A stretch of DNA of 64,000 nt, taken from assembly GCA_036374135.1 (NCBI GenBank), contig DASUUK010000024.1, positions 172,039 through 236,038 on the forward strand, given 5' to 3'. This document shows positions 28,350-38,147 of the stretch, piece by piece. The number at the start of each line of letters is the position of its first letter. Positions within the stretch are counted from its first letter, which is position 1. This DNA is from Euzebyales bacterium (lineage in GTDB: Bacteria; Actinomycetota; Nitriliruptoria; Euzebyales; JAHELV01). Position numbers and translations under genes: made by a program. Under the pieces are notes generated by a model. The model was not told the DNA's origin and did not search any database. It saw only the letters and a list, made by a program, of their open reading frames with translations.

Positions 28350-29570
28350 ATGAGTGGAACCGGTTCGGACGCCGTGACGGGCGGACCGTTGGCCGACCTC
28401 CGCGTCATCGAGATGGGCGTCCTGCTCGCCGGACCGTTCTGCGGACAGCTGCTCGGCGACTTCGGCGCCGAGGTCATCAAGGTCGAGCAACCTGGCGTCG
28501 GCGACCCGATGCGCGAGTGGGGCCGCGAGAAGCCCCATGGCCAGTCGCTGTGGTGGCCCGTGCTCGCCCGCAACAAGAAGTCGGTCACTGCGAACCTTCG
28601 GGACGAGCGCGGCCAGGACCTGGTGCGCCGCCTGGTCGCCGAGTCCGACGTCCTCGTCGAGAACTTCCGCCCCGGCACCCTCGAGCGGTGGGGCCTGGGC
28701 TACGACGCGCTGTCGGCCATCAACCCGCGCCTGGTCATGGTGCGCGTCACCGGCTACGGCCAGACTGGGCCGTACGCCCCGCGGGCCGGCTACGGCTCGA
28801 TCGGTGAGGCGATGGGCGGGCTGCGGTACGTCGTGGGATCGCCCGACCGCCCGCCCAGCCGCGTGGGCATTTCCATCGGCGACTCGCTGGCCGGCGCCTA
28901 CGCGGCCTACGGCGCGCTGGCCGCCATCCACGCCCGGGAGCGCACGGGCCACGGTCAGGTCGTCGACTCGGCGATCTACGAGGCCGTGCTGGCGATGATG
29001 GAGTCACTGGTACCCGAGTACACGGTCGCCGGCTACACGCGGGAGCGGACCGGGTCGATCCTGCCGAACGTCGCGCCGAGCAACGTCTACCCCACTGCCG
29101 GCGGCGACCAGATCCTGATCGGCGCCAACCAGGACACCGTCTTCGTGCGCCTCGCCCAGGTGATGGCACAGCCGGAACTGGCGGATGACCCCCGCTACGC
29201 GACGCACTCGGCGCGCGGCGAGCACCAGGAGGAGCTCGACGGCCTCATCGCCGGGTGGACCGCCCAGCACGACGCCGATCGCCTCCTGGCCGAACTCGAG
29301 GCGCACGGGGTGCCCGCGGGCCGCATCTTCCGCGCCGCCGACATGCTCGACGATCCGCACTTCGCCGCCCGCGACACCATCGTGTCGGTGCCCCACCCGC
29401 GGTTCGACGACCTGCGCATGCAGAACGTCGCGCCAAGGCTGTCGGACACGCCCGGCGCGGTGCGGTGGGCCGGGCCCGAGCTGGGTGAGCACAACCCGGA
29501 GATCTACGGCGGTCTCCTCGGCCTCGACCAGGCGACGCTGACCGCCCTGCGATCCGACGAGATCATCTGA
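28350..29570 (+). CDS. CaiB/BaiF-type (class III) CoA-transferase
   Basis: 406 aa from ATG 28350, with GGGAGG about 12 bases upstream. Class III CoA-transferase features are LRVIEMGVLLAGPFCGQLLG, FGAEVIKVEQPG, ARNKKSVTANLRDERGQDL, VLVENFRPGTLERWGLG and YGQTGPY. These enzymes move CoA between carboxylic acids, with an aspartyl-CoA intermediate. It lies 18 bases before hydantoinase A and reads in the same direction. The operon may convert a CoA ester or dicarboxylate into a substrate related to the ATP-dependent ring-opening pair. The acid is unknown. Confidence 0.9.
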   Translation: MSGTGSDAVTGGPLADLRVIEMGVLLAGPFCGQLLGDFGAEVIKVEQPGVGDPMREWGREKPHGQSLWWPVLARNKKSVTANLRDERGQDLVRRLVAESDVLVENFRPGTLERWGLGYDALSAINPRLVMVRVTGYGQTGPYAPRAGYGSIGEAMGGLRYVVGSPDRPPSRVGISIGDSLAGAYAAYGALAAIHARERTGHGQVVDSAIYEAVLAMMESLVPEYTVAGYTRERTGSILPNVAPSNVYPTAGGDQILIGANQDTVFVRLAQVMAQPELADDPRYATHSARGEHQEELDGLIAGWTAQHDADRLLAELEAHGVPAGRIFRAADMLDDPHFAARDTIVSVPHPRFDDLRMQNVAPRLSDTPGAVRWAGPELGEHNPEIYGGLLGLDQATLTALRSDEII

Positions 29571-29588
29571 CCGGCAGAAAGGCGCACC

Positions 29589-31712
29589 GTGACCTACCGA
29601 CTCGGCGTGGACGTGGGTGGGACGTTCACCGACCTGTTGCTGATCGACGAGGACACGGGCGCGACGTTCCGTGCGAAGACGCCGTCGACGCCGGACGACC
29701 CGTCGAGGGGCGTGCTGACGGGGATCGAGAAGCTGACAGCGGACCTCGGCGTGGCGCCCGGCGACCTGGCGCACGTCATGCACGGCACGACCGTGGCGAC
29801 CAATGCGGTCCTGGAGGGCAAGGGCGCGACCGTCGGCCTGCTGGTCACGACCGGGTACCGGCAGGTGCTGCACATCGCCCGGTCGTTCGTGCCAGGTGGA
29901 CTTGCAGGCTGGATCATCTGGAACAAGCCGGCACCGCTCGCGGCGCTCGAGCACACCCGGGAGGTCGACGGTCGCATCGACGCCCGCGGCAACGAGGTCA
30001 CCCCGCTCGACGAGGTCAGCGTCGGCGCGGCACTCGCGGAGCTGGCGGACCGGGGCATCGAGTCCCTGACGATCTCGTTCATCAACGCCTTCGCCAACCC
30101 CGACCACGAGCGGCGCACCGCCGAGATCGCGCGGGAGGTGATGGGCGACATCCCGATCTCGCTGTCCAGCGAGATCCTCCCCGAGATCCGGGAGTACGAG
30201 CGCACGTTGACCACCGTCGCGAATGCGTACGTACAGCCGCGGGTCTCGTACTACATCGGCAACCTGGAGAAGGAGCTGACCGACCGCGGCGTGACCGCCC
30301 GGTTGCACATCCTACGCTCCGACGGCGGTTTGATGTCGACGCAGGCGGCGACGAGCGCCCCGGTGACCATGCTGATGAGCGGACCGGCCGGCGGTGTCGC
30401 GGGGGCGCTGTGGATCGCGCGGCACGCGGGCCACACCAACCTGCTGACGCTCGACATGGGTGGCACGTCGACGGACGTGGCGCTCGTAGAGGACGGCCGA
30501 CCCCGCATCGGACGCGAGACCGAGGTGGGTGACCTCAAGGTGCGCGCGTCGTCGATCGACGTCCGCACGGTCGGTGCGGGCGGCGGGTCGATCGCGCATG
30601 TGCCCGAGCTGACGGGCGCGCTGCGGGTCGGCCCCGAATCGGCGGGCGCCGACCCCGGACCGGCGGCATACGGGCGCGGCGGCGAGCAGCCGACTGTCAC
30701 CGACGCCAACGTGGTCCTCGGCTACCTGCCGCCCAGCCTGCTCGGCGGCGAGATGTCGCTCGATGTCGACGCCGCGACCGCCGCCGTGTCGACCGTCGCC
30801 GACGCGCTGGGCGTCGACGTGCGGCAGGCCGCGGCCGGCGTCGTCGACATCGTGAACGAAAACATGTTCGGGGCGCTGCGCCTGGTGTCGATCCAGCAGG
30901 GTTACGACCCGCGCGAGTTCGCACTCGTCGCGTTCGGTGGCGCGGGCCCGCTGCACGCCAACGCGCTGGGCCGCCTGATGGGCTCGTGGCCGGTGATCAT
31001 CCCGCCGTCGCCCGGGGTGCTGTGCGCCTACGGCGACGCGACCACACGCCTGCGCAACGAGGCGGCGCGCACGTTCATCCGCAGGTTCTCGGACACGTCC
31101 GACGACGAAGTCACCGGCATCCTGCGCGAGCTGGAGGCCGAGGCCGCCGCCGCGCTGGGTGAAGGTGTCGCGCCAGCGACGCCGGCGGGCGGGGACGACA
31201 AGGGCGACGGCCACGAGCGGACCACGACGCGGTTCCAGGTCGACGTCCGCTACCACGGGCAGGGCTTCGAGCTACCGATCGAGGTCGACCTCGACGGGTT
31301 CTCGCTTGACCGCGTCGGCGCGGAGTTCGACACCGAGCACGAGCAACTGTTCACCTTCGCCCTCGATGCCGACCACGAGATCGTCAACCTGCGCGCGGTG
31401 GTGCTCAGCGGCGAGGCGAAGGTGGACGCCGAGCACATCGACCCGGGCGGCGCCGACCCCTCGGACGCGCAGCAAGGTACGACGACGGTCTACGTCGACG
31501 GCGCGGACGCCACGGCGAACCTGTACGAACGGACCGCCTTGCGCGCCGGCAACCGCATCGCCGGCCCGGCGATCGTCACCGAGATGGACTCGACGACCCT
31601 GATCCTGCCGGGACACACCGGCGAGGTCGACCGCTTCGGCAACATCATGATCCGCCCCGACGACGGCGACGGCGGAGCGACGCACGCCGACGACGCGACG
31701 AGGGAGGCCTAG
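29589..31712 (+). CDS. hyuA: Hydantoinase/oxoprolinase subunit A
   Basis: 707 aa from GTG 29589 with AAAGG upstream. HyuA-type features are GVDVGGTFTDLLLID (ATP-binding, ASKHA-like), HGTTVATNAVLEGKGA, SSEILPEIREYERTLTTVAN, LMSGPAGGVAGA, LDMGGTSTDVAL and FGGAGPLHA, with the C-terminal hydantoinase A domain. It pairs with HyuB three bases downstream as the two subunits of an ATP-dependent hydantoinase, 5-oxoprolinase or acetophenone-carboxylase-like enzyme. The N-methylhydantoinase name is only one option. A CoA-transferase is encoded just upstream. Confidence 0.92.
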   Translation: MTYRLGVDVGGTFTDLLLIDEDTGATFRAKTPSTPDDPSRGVLTGIEKLTADLGVAPGDLAHVMHGTTVATNAVLEGKGATVGLLVTTGYRQVLHIARSFVPGGLAGWIIWNKPAPLAALEHTREVDGRIDARGNEVTPLDEVSVGAALAELADRGIESLTISFINAFANPDHERRTAEIAREVMGDIPISLSSEILPEIREYERTLTTVANAYVQPRVSYYIGNLEKELTDRGVTARLHILRSDGGLMSTQAATSAPVTMLMSGPAGGVAGALWIARHAGHTNLLTLDMGGTSTDVALVEDGRPRIGRETEVGDLKVRASSIDVRTVGAGGGSIAHVPELTGALRVGPESAGADPGPAAYGRGGEQPTVTDANVVLGYLPPSLLGGEMSLDVDAATAAVSTVADALGVDVRQAAAGVVDIVNENMFGALRLVSIQQGYDPREFALVAFGGAGPLHANALGRLMGSWPVIIPPSPGVLCAYGDATTRLRNEAARTFIRRFSDTSDDEVTGILRELEAEAAAALGEGVAPATPAGGDDKGDGHERTTTRFQVDVRYHGQGFELPIEVDLDGFSLDRVGAEFDTEHEQLFTFALDADHEIVNLRAVVLSGEAKVDAEHIDPGGADPSDAQQGTTTVYVDGADATANLYERTALRAGNRIAGPAIVTEMDSTTLILPGHTGEVDRFGNIMIRPDDGDGGATHADDATREA

Positions 31713-31715
31713 GCC

Positions 31716-33602
31716 ATGGCGCAGATCATCGAAGCCAACCCCCGTGGGTTCGACCGCGTCGACGTCGACGTCGTCACGATCGACATCATCGAGAACGCCC
31801 TTCGCAACGCGCGCTATGAGATGGACGCCGTGCTGTTCCGCACGGCGATGTCGCCCGGCATCCGCGAGCAGCACGACGAGTTCCCGATCATCGCCGACCG
31901 CGAGGGCCGGATGGTCGTCGGCCAGTTCGGGTCGTTCATCGGCGGATTCCTCGACACGTACGAGGGCACGGTCGAGGACGGCGACGTGTTCCTGCTGTCC
32001 GACCCGTACTCGTGCGACGCGGCGATCAGCCACGCCAACGACTGGCTCGTGCTCATCCCCGTCTACCTCGACGGCGCGCTGGTCGGCTGGGGCGCGATGT
32101 TCGGTCACATGACCGACGTGGGCGGCAAGGTGCCCGGCAGCCTGCCGACGGACGCCACCTCGATCTTCGAGGAGGGCGTCGTCATCCCGCCGTTGAAGCT
32201 GTACCGGCAGGGTGAGCTGGCAGAGGAGGCGCTGGAGCTGATCCTGCGTCAGGTGCGCATGAAGGAGTGGAACCGCTCCGACCTCAACGCGATCGTGGCC
32301 GCGTGTCGCACGGCCGGGCGTCGGGTCGTCGAGCTGTGCGAGCGGTTCGGCCCCGGGGTCTACCTGTCGACCCTGGACGCGCTGCTCGAACGCAACCGGG
32401 CGGCGATGGCGCAGCTGATCCAGACCACGATCAGCACCGAGAAGCTGTCGTTCACCGACTACGTGTGCGACGACGGCCGCGGCTACGGACCGTACAAGAT
32501 CCACTGCACGATGTGGCGGGAGGGCGAGAAGGTCGTCCTCGACTTCGAGGGCACCGATCCGCAGGCCGAGGGGTCGATCAACTTCTACCTGAACGAGAAC
32601 ATGTTCAGGATGTTCTTCGGCATCTACATGATCATGGTCTTCGACCCGCAGATCCTGTGGAACGACGGCTTCTACCCGCTGGTCGACGTGCGGATCCCCG
32701 AGGGCACGCTGCTCAAGCCGAGGTACCCGGCCGCGTTGTCGTGCCGGACCCACGCATTGGGTCGGATCTTCGACGTCCTGGGCGCGCTGCTGGGTCAGCG
32801 CCAGCCGGAGTTCCTGAATGCGGCGGGGTTCTCGTCGTCACCGCACCTGATGTACTCGGGCTACGACAAGCGCGGCGAGTGGTTCCAGCTGTACCAGATC
32901 GGCTTCGGCGGGATCCCCGGCCGGCCGTTCGGCGACGGACCCGACGGGCACTCGCTGTGGCCCTCGTTCACCAACGTGCCCAACGAGTTCCTCGAGGCCT
33001 ACTTCCCCCTGCGCATAGATCACTACGAGACCGTCGCCGACTCCGGCGGTCCGGGCAAGCACCGCGGGGGCAACGGCATCGAGATGGTCTACCGCTTCCT
33101 GGAGCCGGGCGAGGTGTCGATCCACGACGATCGCTGGTTGACCTACCCGTGGGGCGTGAACGGCGGGTTGCCCGGCGGACGGTCGCGCAAGGTCCTCGAG
33201 CGTGTCGACGGCACCCGCGAGGTCCTGCCGAGCAAGTGCGACCGGATCCAGGTCGCCGAGGGCGACGCGCTGCACTACATCACCTGGGGCGGGGGCGGCT
33301 GGGGCGACCCGCTCGAACGCGACCCCGAACTGGTCGCCGCGGAGGTCGACCGGGGCCTGGTCACCGTCGAGGGCGCGCGCCGCTACGGCGTGGTGCTCAC
33401 CGACGACGCCGCGGGCGGACGTCGTCCGGCGGTCGACGAAACGGCGACGGCCGACCTGCGCGGGCAGATGCGCGCCGAGCGGGGCGACACCGACGTCTTC
33501 GACTTCGGCGGCACGGTCGACGACCTCAGGCGACGCAGCCGGGACGAGACCGGCCTGCCGGCGCCCGAGCCACCACAGTTCGGCCACATGGGCTCGCGGT
33601 AG
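31716..33602 (+). CDS. hyuB: Hydantoinase/oxoprolinase subunit B
   Basis: 628 aa from ATG 31716 with GAGGGAGG upstream. The HyuB domain is seen in VDVVTIDIIENALRNARYEM, FRTAMSPGIREQHDEFP, VFLLSDPYSCDAAISHANDW and RGGNGIEMVYRF. The C-terminal GGGGWGDPLERDPELVAAEV is diagnostic. It forms the second subunit with HyuA. The C-terminal tail runs about 70 residues beyond the GGWGDP box, so it is at the long end of the family. No further gene of the operon follows; the next 206 bases hold no gene. Confidence 0.92.
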   Translation: MAQIIEANPRGFDRVDVDVVTIDIIENALRNARYEMDAVLFRTAMSPGIREQHDEFPIIADREGRMVVGQFGSFIGGFLDTYEGTVEDGDVFLLSDPYSCDAAISHANDWLVLIPVYLDGALVGWGAMFGHMTDVGGKVPGSLPTDATSIFEEGVVIPPLKLYRQGELAEEALELILRQVRMKEWNRSDLNAIVAACRTAGRRVVELCERFGPGVYLSTLDALLERNRAAMAQLIQTTISTEKLSFTDYVCDDGRGYGPYKIHCTMWREGEKVVLDFEGTDPQAEGSINFYLNENMFRMFFGIYMIMVFDPQILWNDGFYPLVDVRIPEGTLLKPRYPAALSCRTHALGRIFDVLGALLGQRQPEFLNAAGFSSSPHLMYSGYDKRGEWFQLYQIGFGGIPGRPFGDGPDGHSLWPSFTNVPNEFLEAYFPLRIDHYETVADSGGPGKHRGGNGIEMVYRFLEPGEVSIHDDRWLTYPWGVNGGLPGGRSRKVLERVDGTREVLPSKCDRIQVAEGDALHYITWGGGGWGDPLERDPELVAAEVDRGLVTVEGARRYGVVLTDDAAGGRRPAVDETATADLRGQMRAERGDTDVFDFGGTVDDLRRRSRDETGLPAPEPPQFGHMGSR

Positions 33603-33808
33603 ACCGGACTGCCGCGATCGAGCCGCGGCAGCGAACTGGCCGAGATCGGCCCGCCCAGCGACCACCTCGGCTGGCTGGCCGGCACACCCGCGAGCCGTCC
33701 GGCGGCGGCCCCGGACCCTGACGTGTCAGGTGACCGGCACGGCGGTGTACGGTCGCACGGTCCATCTGCGTGGACGCGGTGGGACGTCCCCGGCGAAAGG
33801 TGACTGTC

Positions 33809-35419
33809 GTGCAGCCGATTTCGACGACCGACGAGTGGGCGGCGCTGTCCGCGCACGCCGGCGCGACGCAGTTCGACCTGCGCGACCTGTTCTCCGACGA
33901 TCCGGCGCGCGGCACCCGGTTGACCGCCGAGGCCGGCGACCTGTACGTGGACTACTCGAAGAACCTCGTGACCGACGAGACGATGCGCCTGCTGATCGCA
34001 CTGGGCGAGCGCGCCGGGCTGTCGGCACGCATCGCTGCGATGCGCGGAGGCGAGCACCTCAACATCACCGAGGATCGCGCGGTGCTGCACGCCGCGCTCC
34101 GTCTGCCACGCGACGCGCCGCTCCATGTCGACGGACAGGACGTCGTGGCCGACGTCCACGCCGTGCTCGACCAGATGGCCGAGTTCAGCGACGCCGTGCG
34201 TGACGGTCGGTGGACCGGCCATACGGGCGCCCCCGTCGGGACGGTCGTCAACATCGGCATCGGCGGCTCGGATCTCGGGCCGAAGATGGCCCACACCGCA
34301 CTGCGGCACGTGGCGGACGGGCCCGACGTGCGCTTCGTGTCCAACATCGACGGCGCCGACATCGCGCAGACGCTGGCCGGCCTGGATCCCGAGACCGTGC
34401 TGTTCGTCGTGTGCTCGAAGTCGTTCGGCACGCTGGAGACGTTGACGAACGCTGCCACGGCGCGCTCATGGCTGGTCAACCACTTCAGCGAGGATGCGGT
34501 GCGCAGCCACTTCGTGGCGGTGTCGACCAACGCGGACCGGGTCGCCGAGTTCGGGATCGACACCGACAACATGTTCGGCTTCTGGGACTGGGTAGGCGGG
34601 CGCTACTCGTTGCCGTCGGCCATCGGCCTGTCGTTGATGATGGCGATCGGACCGGACCGGTTCCGCGGGCTGCTCGCCGGCTACCACACCGTGGACGAGC
34701 ACTTCGCCAGCGCACCTCTGGACCGCAACGTCCCGGCGCTGCTCGGCCTGCTCGGCGTCTGGTACCGCAACTTCCTCGGCGCCAGCACCCACGCGGTGCT
34801 CCCCTACAGCGAGCACCTCGCGCTGCTGCCGGCATATCTGCAACAGCTCGACATGGAGTCCAACGGCAAGTCGGTCGATCTCCAGGGGCGCCGCGTCGAC
34901 CACGACACGGGTCCGATCGTGTGGGGGCAGCCGGGCACCAACGGACAGCACGCCTTCTACCAGCTCATCCACCAGGGAACGACGCTTGTGCCAGCCGACT
35001 TCATCGGCGTGGCGCGCCCGCCGCATGCGGTCGGCGACCACCACCAACTGCTCATGGCCAACTGCTTCGCGCAGACCGAGGCCCTGGCGTTCGGCAGGAC
35101 GGGCGACGAGGTCGCGGCCGACGGCGTGGACGACACGCAGCGACCGCACCGCGTCTTCGCGGGCAACCGCCCCACCAACACGATCCTGCTGCCCGAGCTC
35201 ACCCCTTCGACCCTCGGACAGCTGATCGCCTGCTACGAGCACAAGGTGTTCACGCAGGGGACGATCTGGCAGATCAACTCCTTCGACCAGTGGGGGGTCG
35301 AGCTGGGCAAGGTCCTCGCCGACGTCATCGGCGACGAGCTCATCGATGGGACCGACGCCACCCATGACGGCTCCACGACGGCGCTGATCGAGCGGTACCG
35401 CGCGTACGCGAGTACCTAG
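33809..35419 (+). CDS. pgi: Glucose-6-phosphate isomerase
   Basis: 536 aa from GTG 33809 (GTG 33800 is an alternative); GAAAGG precedes it. Signature boxes are intact: [75 protein letters not shown] and the C-terminal [10 protein letters not shown]. It converts glucose 6-phosphate to fructose 6-phosphate in glycolysis and gluconeogenesis, and complements the pgm at the window start. It appears monocistronic, with a hairpin after its stop. Confidence 0.97.
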   Translation: MQPISTTDEWAALSAHAGATQFDLRDLFSDDPARGTRLTAEAGDLYVDYSKNLVTDETMRLLIALGERAGLSARIAAMRGGEHLNITEDRAVLHAALRLPRDAPLHVDGQDVVADVHAVLDQMAEFSDAVRDGRWTGHTGAPVGTVVNIGIGGSDLGPKMAHTALRHVADGPDVRFVSNIDGADIAQTLAGLDPETVLFVVCSKSFGTLETLTNAATARSWLVNHFSEDAVRSHFVAVSTNADRVAEFGIDTDNMFGFWDWVGGRYSLPSAIGLSLMMAIGPDRFRGLLAGYHTVDEHFASAPLDRNVPALLGLLGVWYRNFLGASTHAVLPYSEHLALLPAYLQQLDMESNGKSVDLQGRRVDHDTGPIVWGQPGTNGQHAFYQLIHQGTTLVPADFIGVARPPHAVGDHHQLLMANCFAQTEALAFGRTGDEVAADGVDDTQRPHRVFAGNRPTNTILLPELTPSTLGQLIACYEHKVFTQGTIWQINSFDQWGVELGKVLADVIGDELIDGTDATHDGSTTALIERYRAYAST

Positions 35420-35452
35420 ACGACGCCGGACACGCACCGCTGGTGCATCCCG

Positions 35453-35467
35453 GTCGCCGCCGGCGAC
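35453..35467 (+). terminator. Hairpin after pgi
   Basis: GTCGCC-N3-GGCGAC forms a tight 6-bp hairpin 34 bases after the pgi stop. No T-tract follows. A small GCACC-N3-GGTGC hairpin lies just before it. It is a plausible terminator. Confidence 0.35.
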
Positions 35468-35543
35468 GAACCACTATGGTGAGCGACGAGGTGGTGGCAC
35501 GGCCAGGATGGACGTGAGCGCCACCGGACGAGGTGACGGGAAC

Positions 35544-36482
35544 ATGGGACCGACTCAGGCGTCAGACCCCGGTCTGCAGGCACTGCTGCACGACGCGGCG
35601 GGTGACCGGCCGTTGCGCGGCACCCACTTCGTCAACGACGCCCGCGAGATGCTGCTGGCGACGCGCGAGATCGAGGCGGCGGCGCGTGACGACGGCGCGG
35701 TCCTGTACGTCGGCTTCCAGGACGCGGCGCGCCTCGACGACGAGTCCGACGTGTACCGCGAGCTGCAGAAGCAGGCGGACGTCATCGCGTACGGCGTCGG
35801 CCAGCCCAAGGCTGGTCCCGATCGCGTCGAGTGGGTGGCCGTCCCGCGGGACCGCCACGCGTTGCACAACCAGTGGTTCCTCGTCCTGCACGGCACCGAG
35901 CGACTGGCGTTCGTCGGGTTCGAGACGTCCCCGCCGAAGTACTTCCGTCGTGGCCCGTCCTACAACGAGGGCCGCACATGGGAGGGTTTCACGACCGACG
36001 ACGAGGGGCTCATCGATCACCTGACCCAGCGCCTCGAGCACGCCCGGTCGTTGGCGTCCCGACGCCCGACCACCTGGATGCTCGCGGCGACCGACGACGG
36101 CAGCGATCCCCGGTACGCCGCCGTCCGCGACGCGGCGCTCGCGGCCGCCCGCGACAGCGGCGCCGGCGTCGTCCTGTACGACCGCACGACCGAGAGCTAC
36201 CTGACCAACCCGTATCCCAGCGGTCCGTGGTCGAGTGAGGAGGCCGCGTTGAGCCCGTCGTGGGAGCTGTCACCCGCACGTCTCGCCGTCGACCGCGGCG
36301 CGAAGGCGCTGCGCGACGCGGTCGACCGCTATGCGCCCGACGCCATATACCTGCCGGCGCACGTGTCGAACCCCTCGCTGCTGGACCGCGTCCGGGGCAA
36401 CACCCTCACGACGCTCGCCGGCGCCGTGGATGTCCCCGTCCGACTGGTCGACGCCGACGGCGAGGTGACGGAACACGGCTGA
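35544..36482 (+). CDS. DICT-domain sensor protein with UspA-like C-terminus
   Basis: 312 aa from ATG 35544, chosen for GAGGTG eight bases upstream; ATG 35508 would add 12 residues. Residues about 40-150 match the DICT sensory domain (VLYVGFQDAARL, VYRELQKQADVIAYGVGQP, LHNQWFLVLHGTERLAFVGFE), usually linked to GGDEF, EAL or MerR partners. The C-terminal half, from MLAATDDGSDPRYAAVRDAAL, looks like a universal-stress or flavodoxin-type alpha/beta fold. There is no output domain, signal peptide or membrane helix. DICT is thought to be light- or redox-related. The stop is 97 bases before the next recognisable start codon, but coding-type homology of the next gene begins almost at once. Confidence 0.7.
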   Translation: MGPTQASDPGLQALLHDAAGDRPLRGTHFVNDAREMLLATREIEAAARDDGAVLYVGFQDAARLDDESDVYRELQKQADVIAYGVGQPKAGPDRVEWVAVPRDRHALHNQWFLVLHGTERLAFVGFETSPPKYFRRGPSYNEGRTWEGFTTDDEGLIDHLTQRLEHARSLASRRPTTWMLAATDDGSDPRYAAVRDAALAAARDSGAGVVLYDRTTESYLTNPYPSGPWSSEEAALSPSWELSPARLAVDRGAKALRDAVDRYAPDAIYLPAHVSNPSLLDRVRGNTLTTLAGAVDVPVRLVDADGEVTEHG

Positions 36483-36579
36483 GCAGGCGAGCGGGCGCCC
36501 CGACGACCTCGGCGCCGACTACGCGCAGGCCGGGTTCTCCGGGCGGCTGGGCTTCGGCCGCCGACCGGTCGTCCTCGTC

Positions 36580-37134
36580 GTGGACATCATCCGCGCCTAC
36601 CTCGACCCGTCGTCGCCGCTCTACGCCGGTGTCGAGGACGCGGTGGCCTCTGCCGCCCGCGTCGTGGACGCCGCACGCGACACGTCGGTGCCGGTGATCT
36701 TCACGCGCGTCGAGTTCATCCGCGGCGGCACCGACGGCGGGATGTTCTACCGCAAGGTGCCCGCGCTGGCGGTGCTCGACGCGGGCTCCCCTCTGGCCGA
36801 CTTCCCCAACGCGCCCCGACCGCGGGACGGCGAGGTCGTCGTCACCAAGCAGTACGCCAGCGCATTCTTCGGGACGTCCCTCGCGTCGACGTTGACGGCG
36901 TTGGGCATCGACACCGTCGTCATCGTCGGCCTGTCGACCAGCGGCTGTGTGCGCGCATCGGCCGTCGACGCGATCCAGCACGGGTTCGCTCCGGTGGTCG
37001 TACGGGACGCGGTCGGAGACCGCGACGCACGTCCCCACGAAGCGAACCTGTTCGACCTCGACGCCAAGTACGCCGACGTGATGAGCGAGGCCGAGGTCAT
37101 CGCGCGGCTGCGCCAGCGTGGCGAATCCCGTTGA
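36580..37134 (+). CDS. Isochorismatase-like cysteine hydrolase (5' end uncertain)
   Basis: 184 aa from the only in-frame standard start, GTG 36580. Catalytic Asp (DIIRAYLD), Lys (VVTKQYASAFFGT) and Cys (GLSTSGCVRASAVDA) of the isochorismatase-like fold are present, as in N-carbamoylsarcosine amidase and maleamate hydrolases. Yet homology clearly extends upstream: DDLGADYAQAGFSGRLGFGR then RPVVLVVD are in frame from about 36500, including the first beta strand. No ATG, GTG or TTG exists between the in-frame stop at 36466 and 36580. An ACG at 36475 has GAGGTG seven bases ahead of it. Either a non-standard start is used or the start codon has been lost. Confidence 0.8.
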   Translation: MDIIRAYLDPSSPLYAGVEDAVASAARVVDAARDTSVPVIFTRVEFIRGGTDGGMFYRKVPALAVLDAGSPLADFPNAPRPRDGEVVVTKQYASAFFGTSLASTLTALGIDTVVIVGLSTSGCVRASAVDAIQHGFAPVVVRDAVGDRDARPHEANLFDLDAKYADVMSEAEVIARLRQRGESR

Positions 37135-37248
37135 TCCGACCCCGGCGGCGACGGTCCACCACGCCGGATGGGCCATCGGCACGGCGTGTAGCTGGCCGGT
37201 GGGTGGAGAAGATCTGCGACATCTCTCCCTTGTGAAAGGACATCGACG

Positions 37249-37629
37249 ATGCTTGGCTTCATCCGCCGGACCCTGCTCGCGGCGATCTTCCTGTTCAGCA
37301 GCACGAACGCCATCCAGAACGCCGAGCAGATGACGGCTCCGGCGGAGGCGCTCGGCCTGCCCGAGCCTGCCAACATGGTGCGGTTGCACGGTGCCATCAA
37401 CCTGATCGGCGGCCTGATGCTGGTGTTCAACATCAAGCCGAAGCTGGCGGCGTGGGCGATGGTCGGCAACCTGATCCCGACGACGGTGGGCGGTCACCAG
37501 TTCTGGGAGGAGAGCGACGAGGGCGCCAAGATCAACCAGTTGATCCACTTCATGAAGAACGTCAGCCTGCTGGGTGGGCTGCTGACGGTCATCTCCGCCG
37601 AGCGGCGGTGTGACGACGACGTCTCGTAG
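37249..37629 (+). CDS. DoxX family membrane protein
   Basis: 126 aa with four predicted membrane helices. MLGFIRRTLLAAIFLFSSTN, RLHGAINLIGGLMLVFNIKP, LAAWAMVGNLIPTTVGGHQFW and MKNVSLLGGLLTVISA follow the DoxX pattern. GAAAGGA lies nine bases upstream of the ATG. DoxX proteins are small integral membrane proteins, some tied to thiosulfate or redox metabolism, most uncharacterised. It is convergent with the PPOX gene, 29 bases apart. Confidence 0.85.
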   Translation: MLGFIRRTLLAAIFLFSSTNAIQNAEQMTAPAEALGLPEPANMVRLHGAINLIGGLMLVFNIKPKLAAWAMVGNLIPTTVGGHQFWEESDEGAKINQLIHFMKNVSLLGGLLTVISAERRCDDDVS

Positions 37630-37658
37630 CGTCGGGTCCGCCTGGCGTCACGCCGACG

Positions 37659-38114
37659 TCAGGGCATGTCGACGCGTTGGGCGCTCCAGACACGCGTCCC
37701 GCGCTGCGTCTGCAGGCGGGCGCGGTGCAGGGTGACCTCGACGAACACGAGATCCGGGTTCTCGGCGCTGCCGAAGAAGCCGCTGAGATCGTACGGCAGC
37801 ACACGCGCGTCCCACAGGCGATGCCGCTCGGCGTCACCGTCGTGGACCGTCGCGGTCCCCCACGCCGCGAGCTCGCCGTCGGCCTCGGATCCCTGGATCG
37901 GCCAGTGGAACGCGACCGCCGAGTTCTCGCGGAGGTTGCGGCACTTCTTCGACGACGCGCGCGTGGCGAACCACACGGTGCCGTCGGCGAACCCCGGAGC
38001 GACGACGGCGACATGGGGACGTCCATGGGCGTCGGCGGTCCCGACGTAGGTGGTCCACCCGCTCGCCGTCGCCGCCTCGACCACCGCGCTCCACGGCATC
38101 GCGACCCGTTCCAT
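37659..38114 (-). CDS. Pyridoxamine 5'-phosphate oxidase-fold protein
   Basis: 151 aa. The split-barrel flavin or F420/heme-binding fold is suggested by WTTYVGTADAHGRPHVAVVA, GTVWFATRASSKKCRNLREN and VAFHWPIQGSEADGELAAWG. Most actinobacterial relatives bind FMN or F420 and act as small reductases. No signal peptide is visible. It lies 33 bases after the zinc ribbon protein gene on the same strand and may share its transcript. Confidence 0.85.
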   Translation of the reverse strand: MERVAMPWSAVVEAATASGWTTYVGTADAHGRPHVAVVAPGFADGTVWFATRASSKKCRNLRENSAVAFHWPIQGSEADGELAAWGTATVHDGDAERHRLWDARVLPYDLSGFFGSAENPDLVFVEVTLHRARLQTQRGTRVWSAQRVDMP

Positions 38115-38147
38115 GCTCCGTACCTCCCGCGCCGGCGTGCGGATGCC

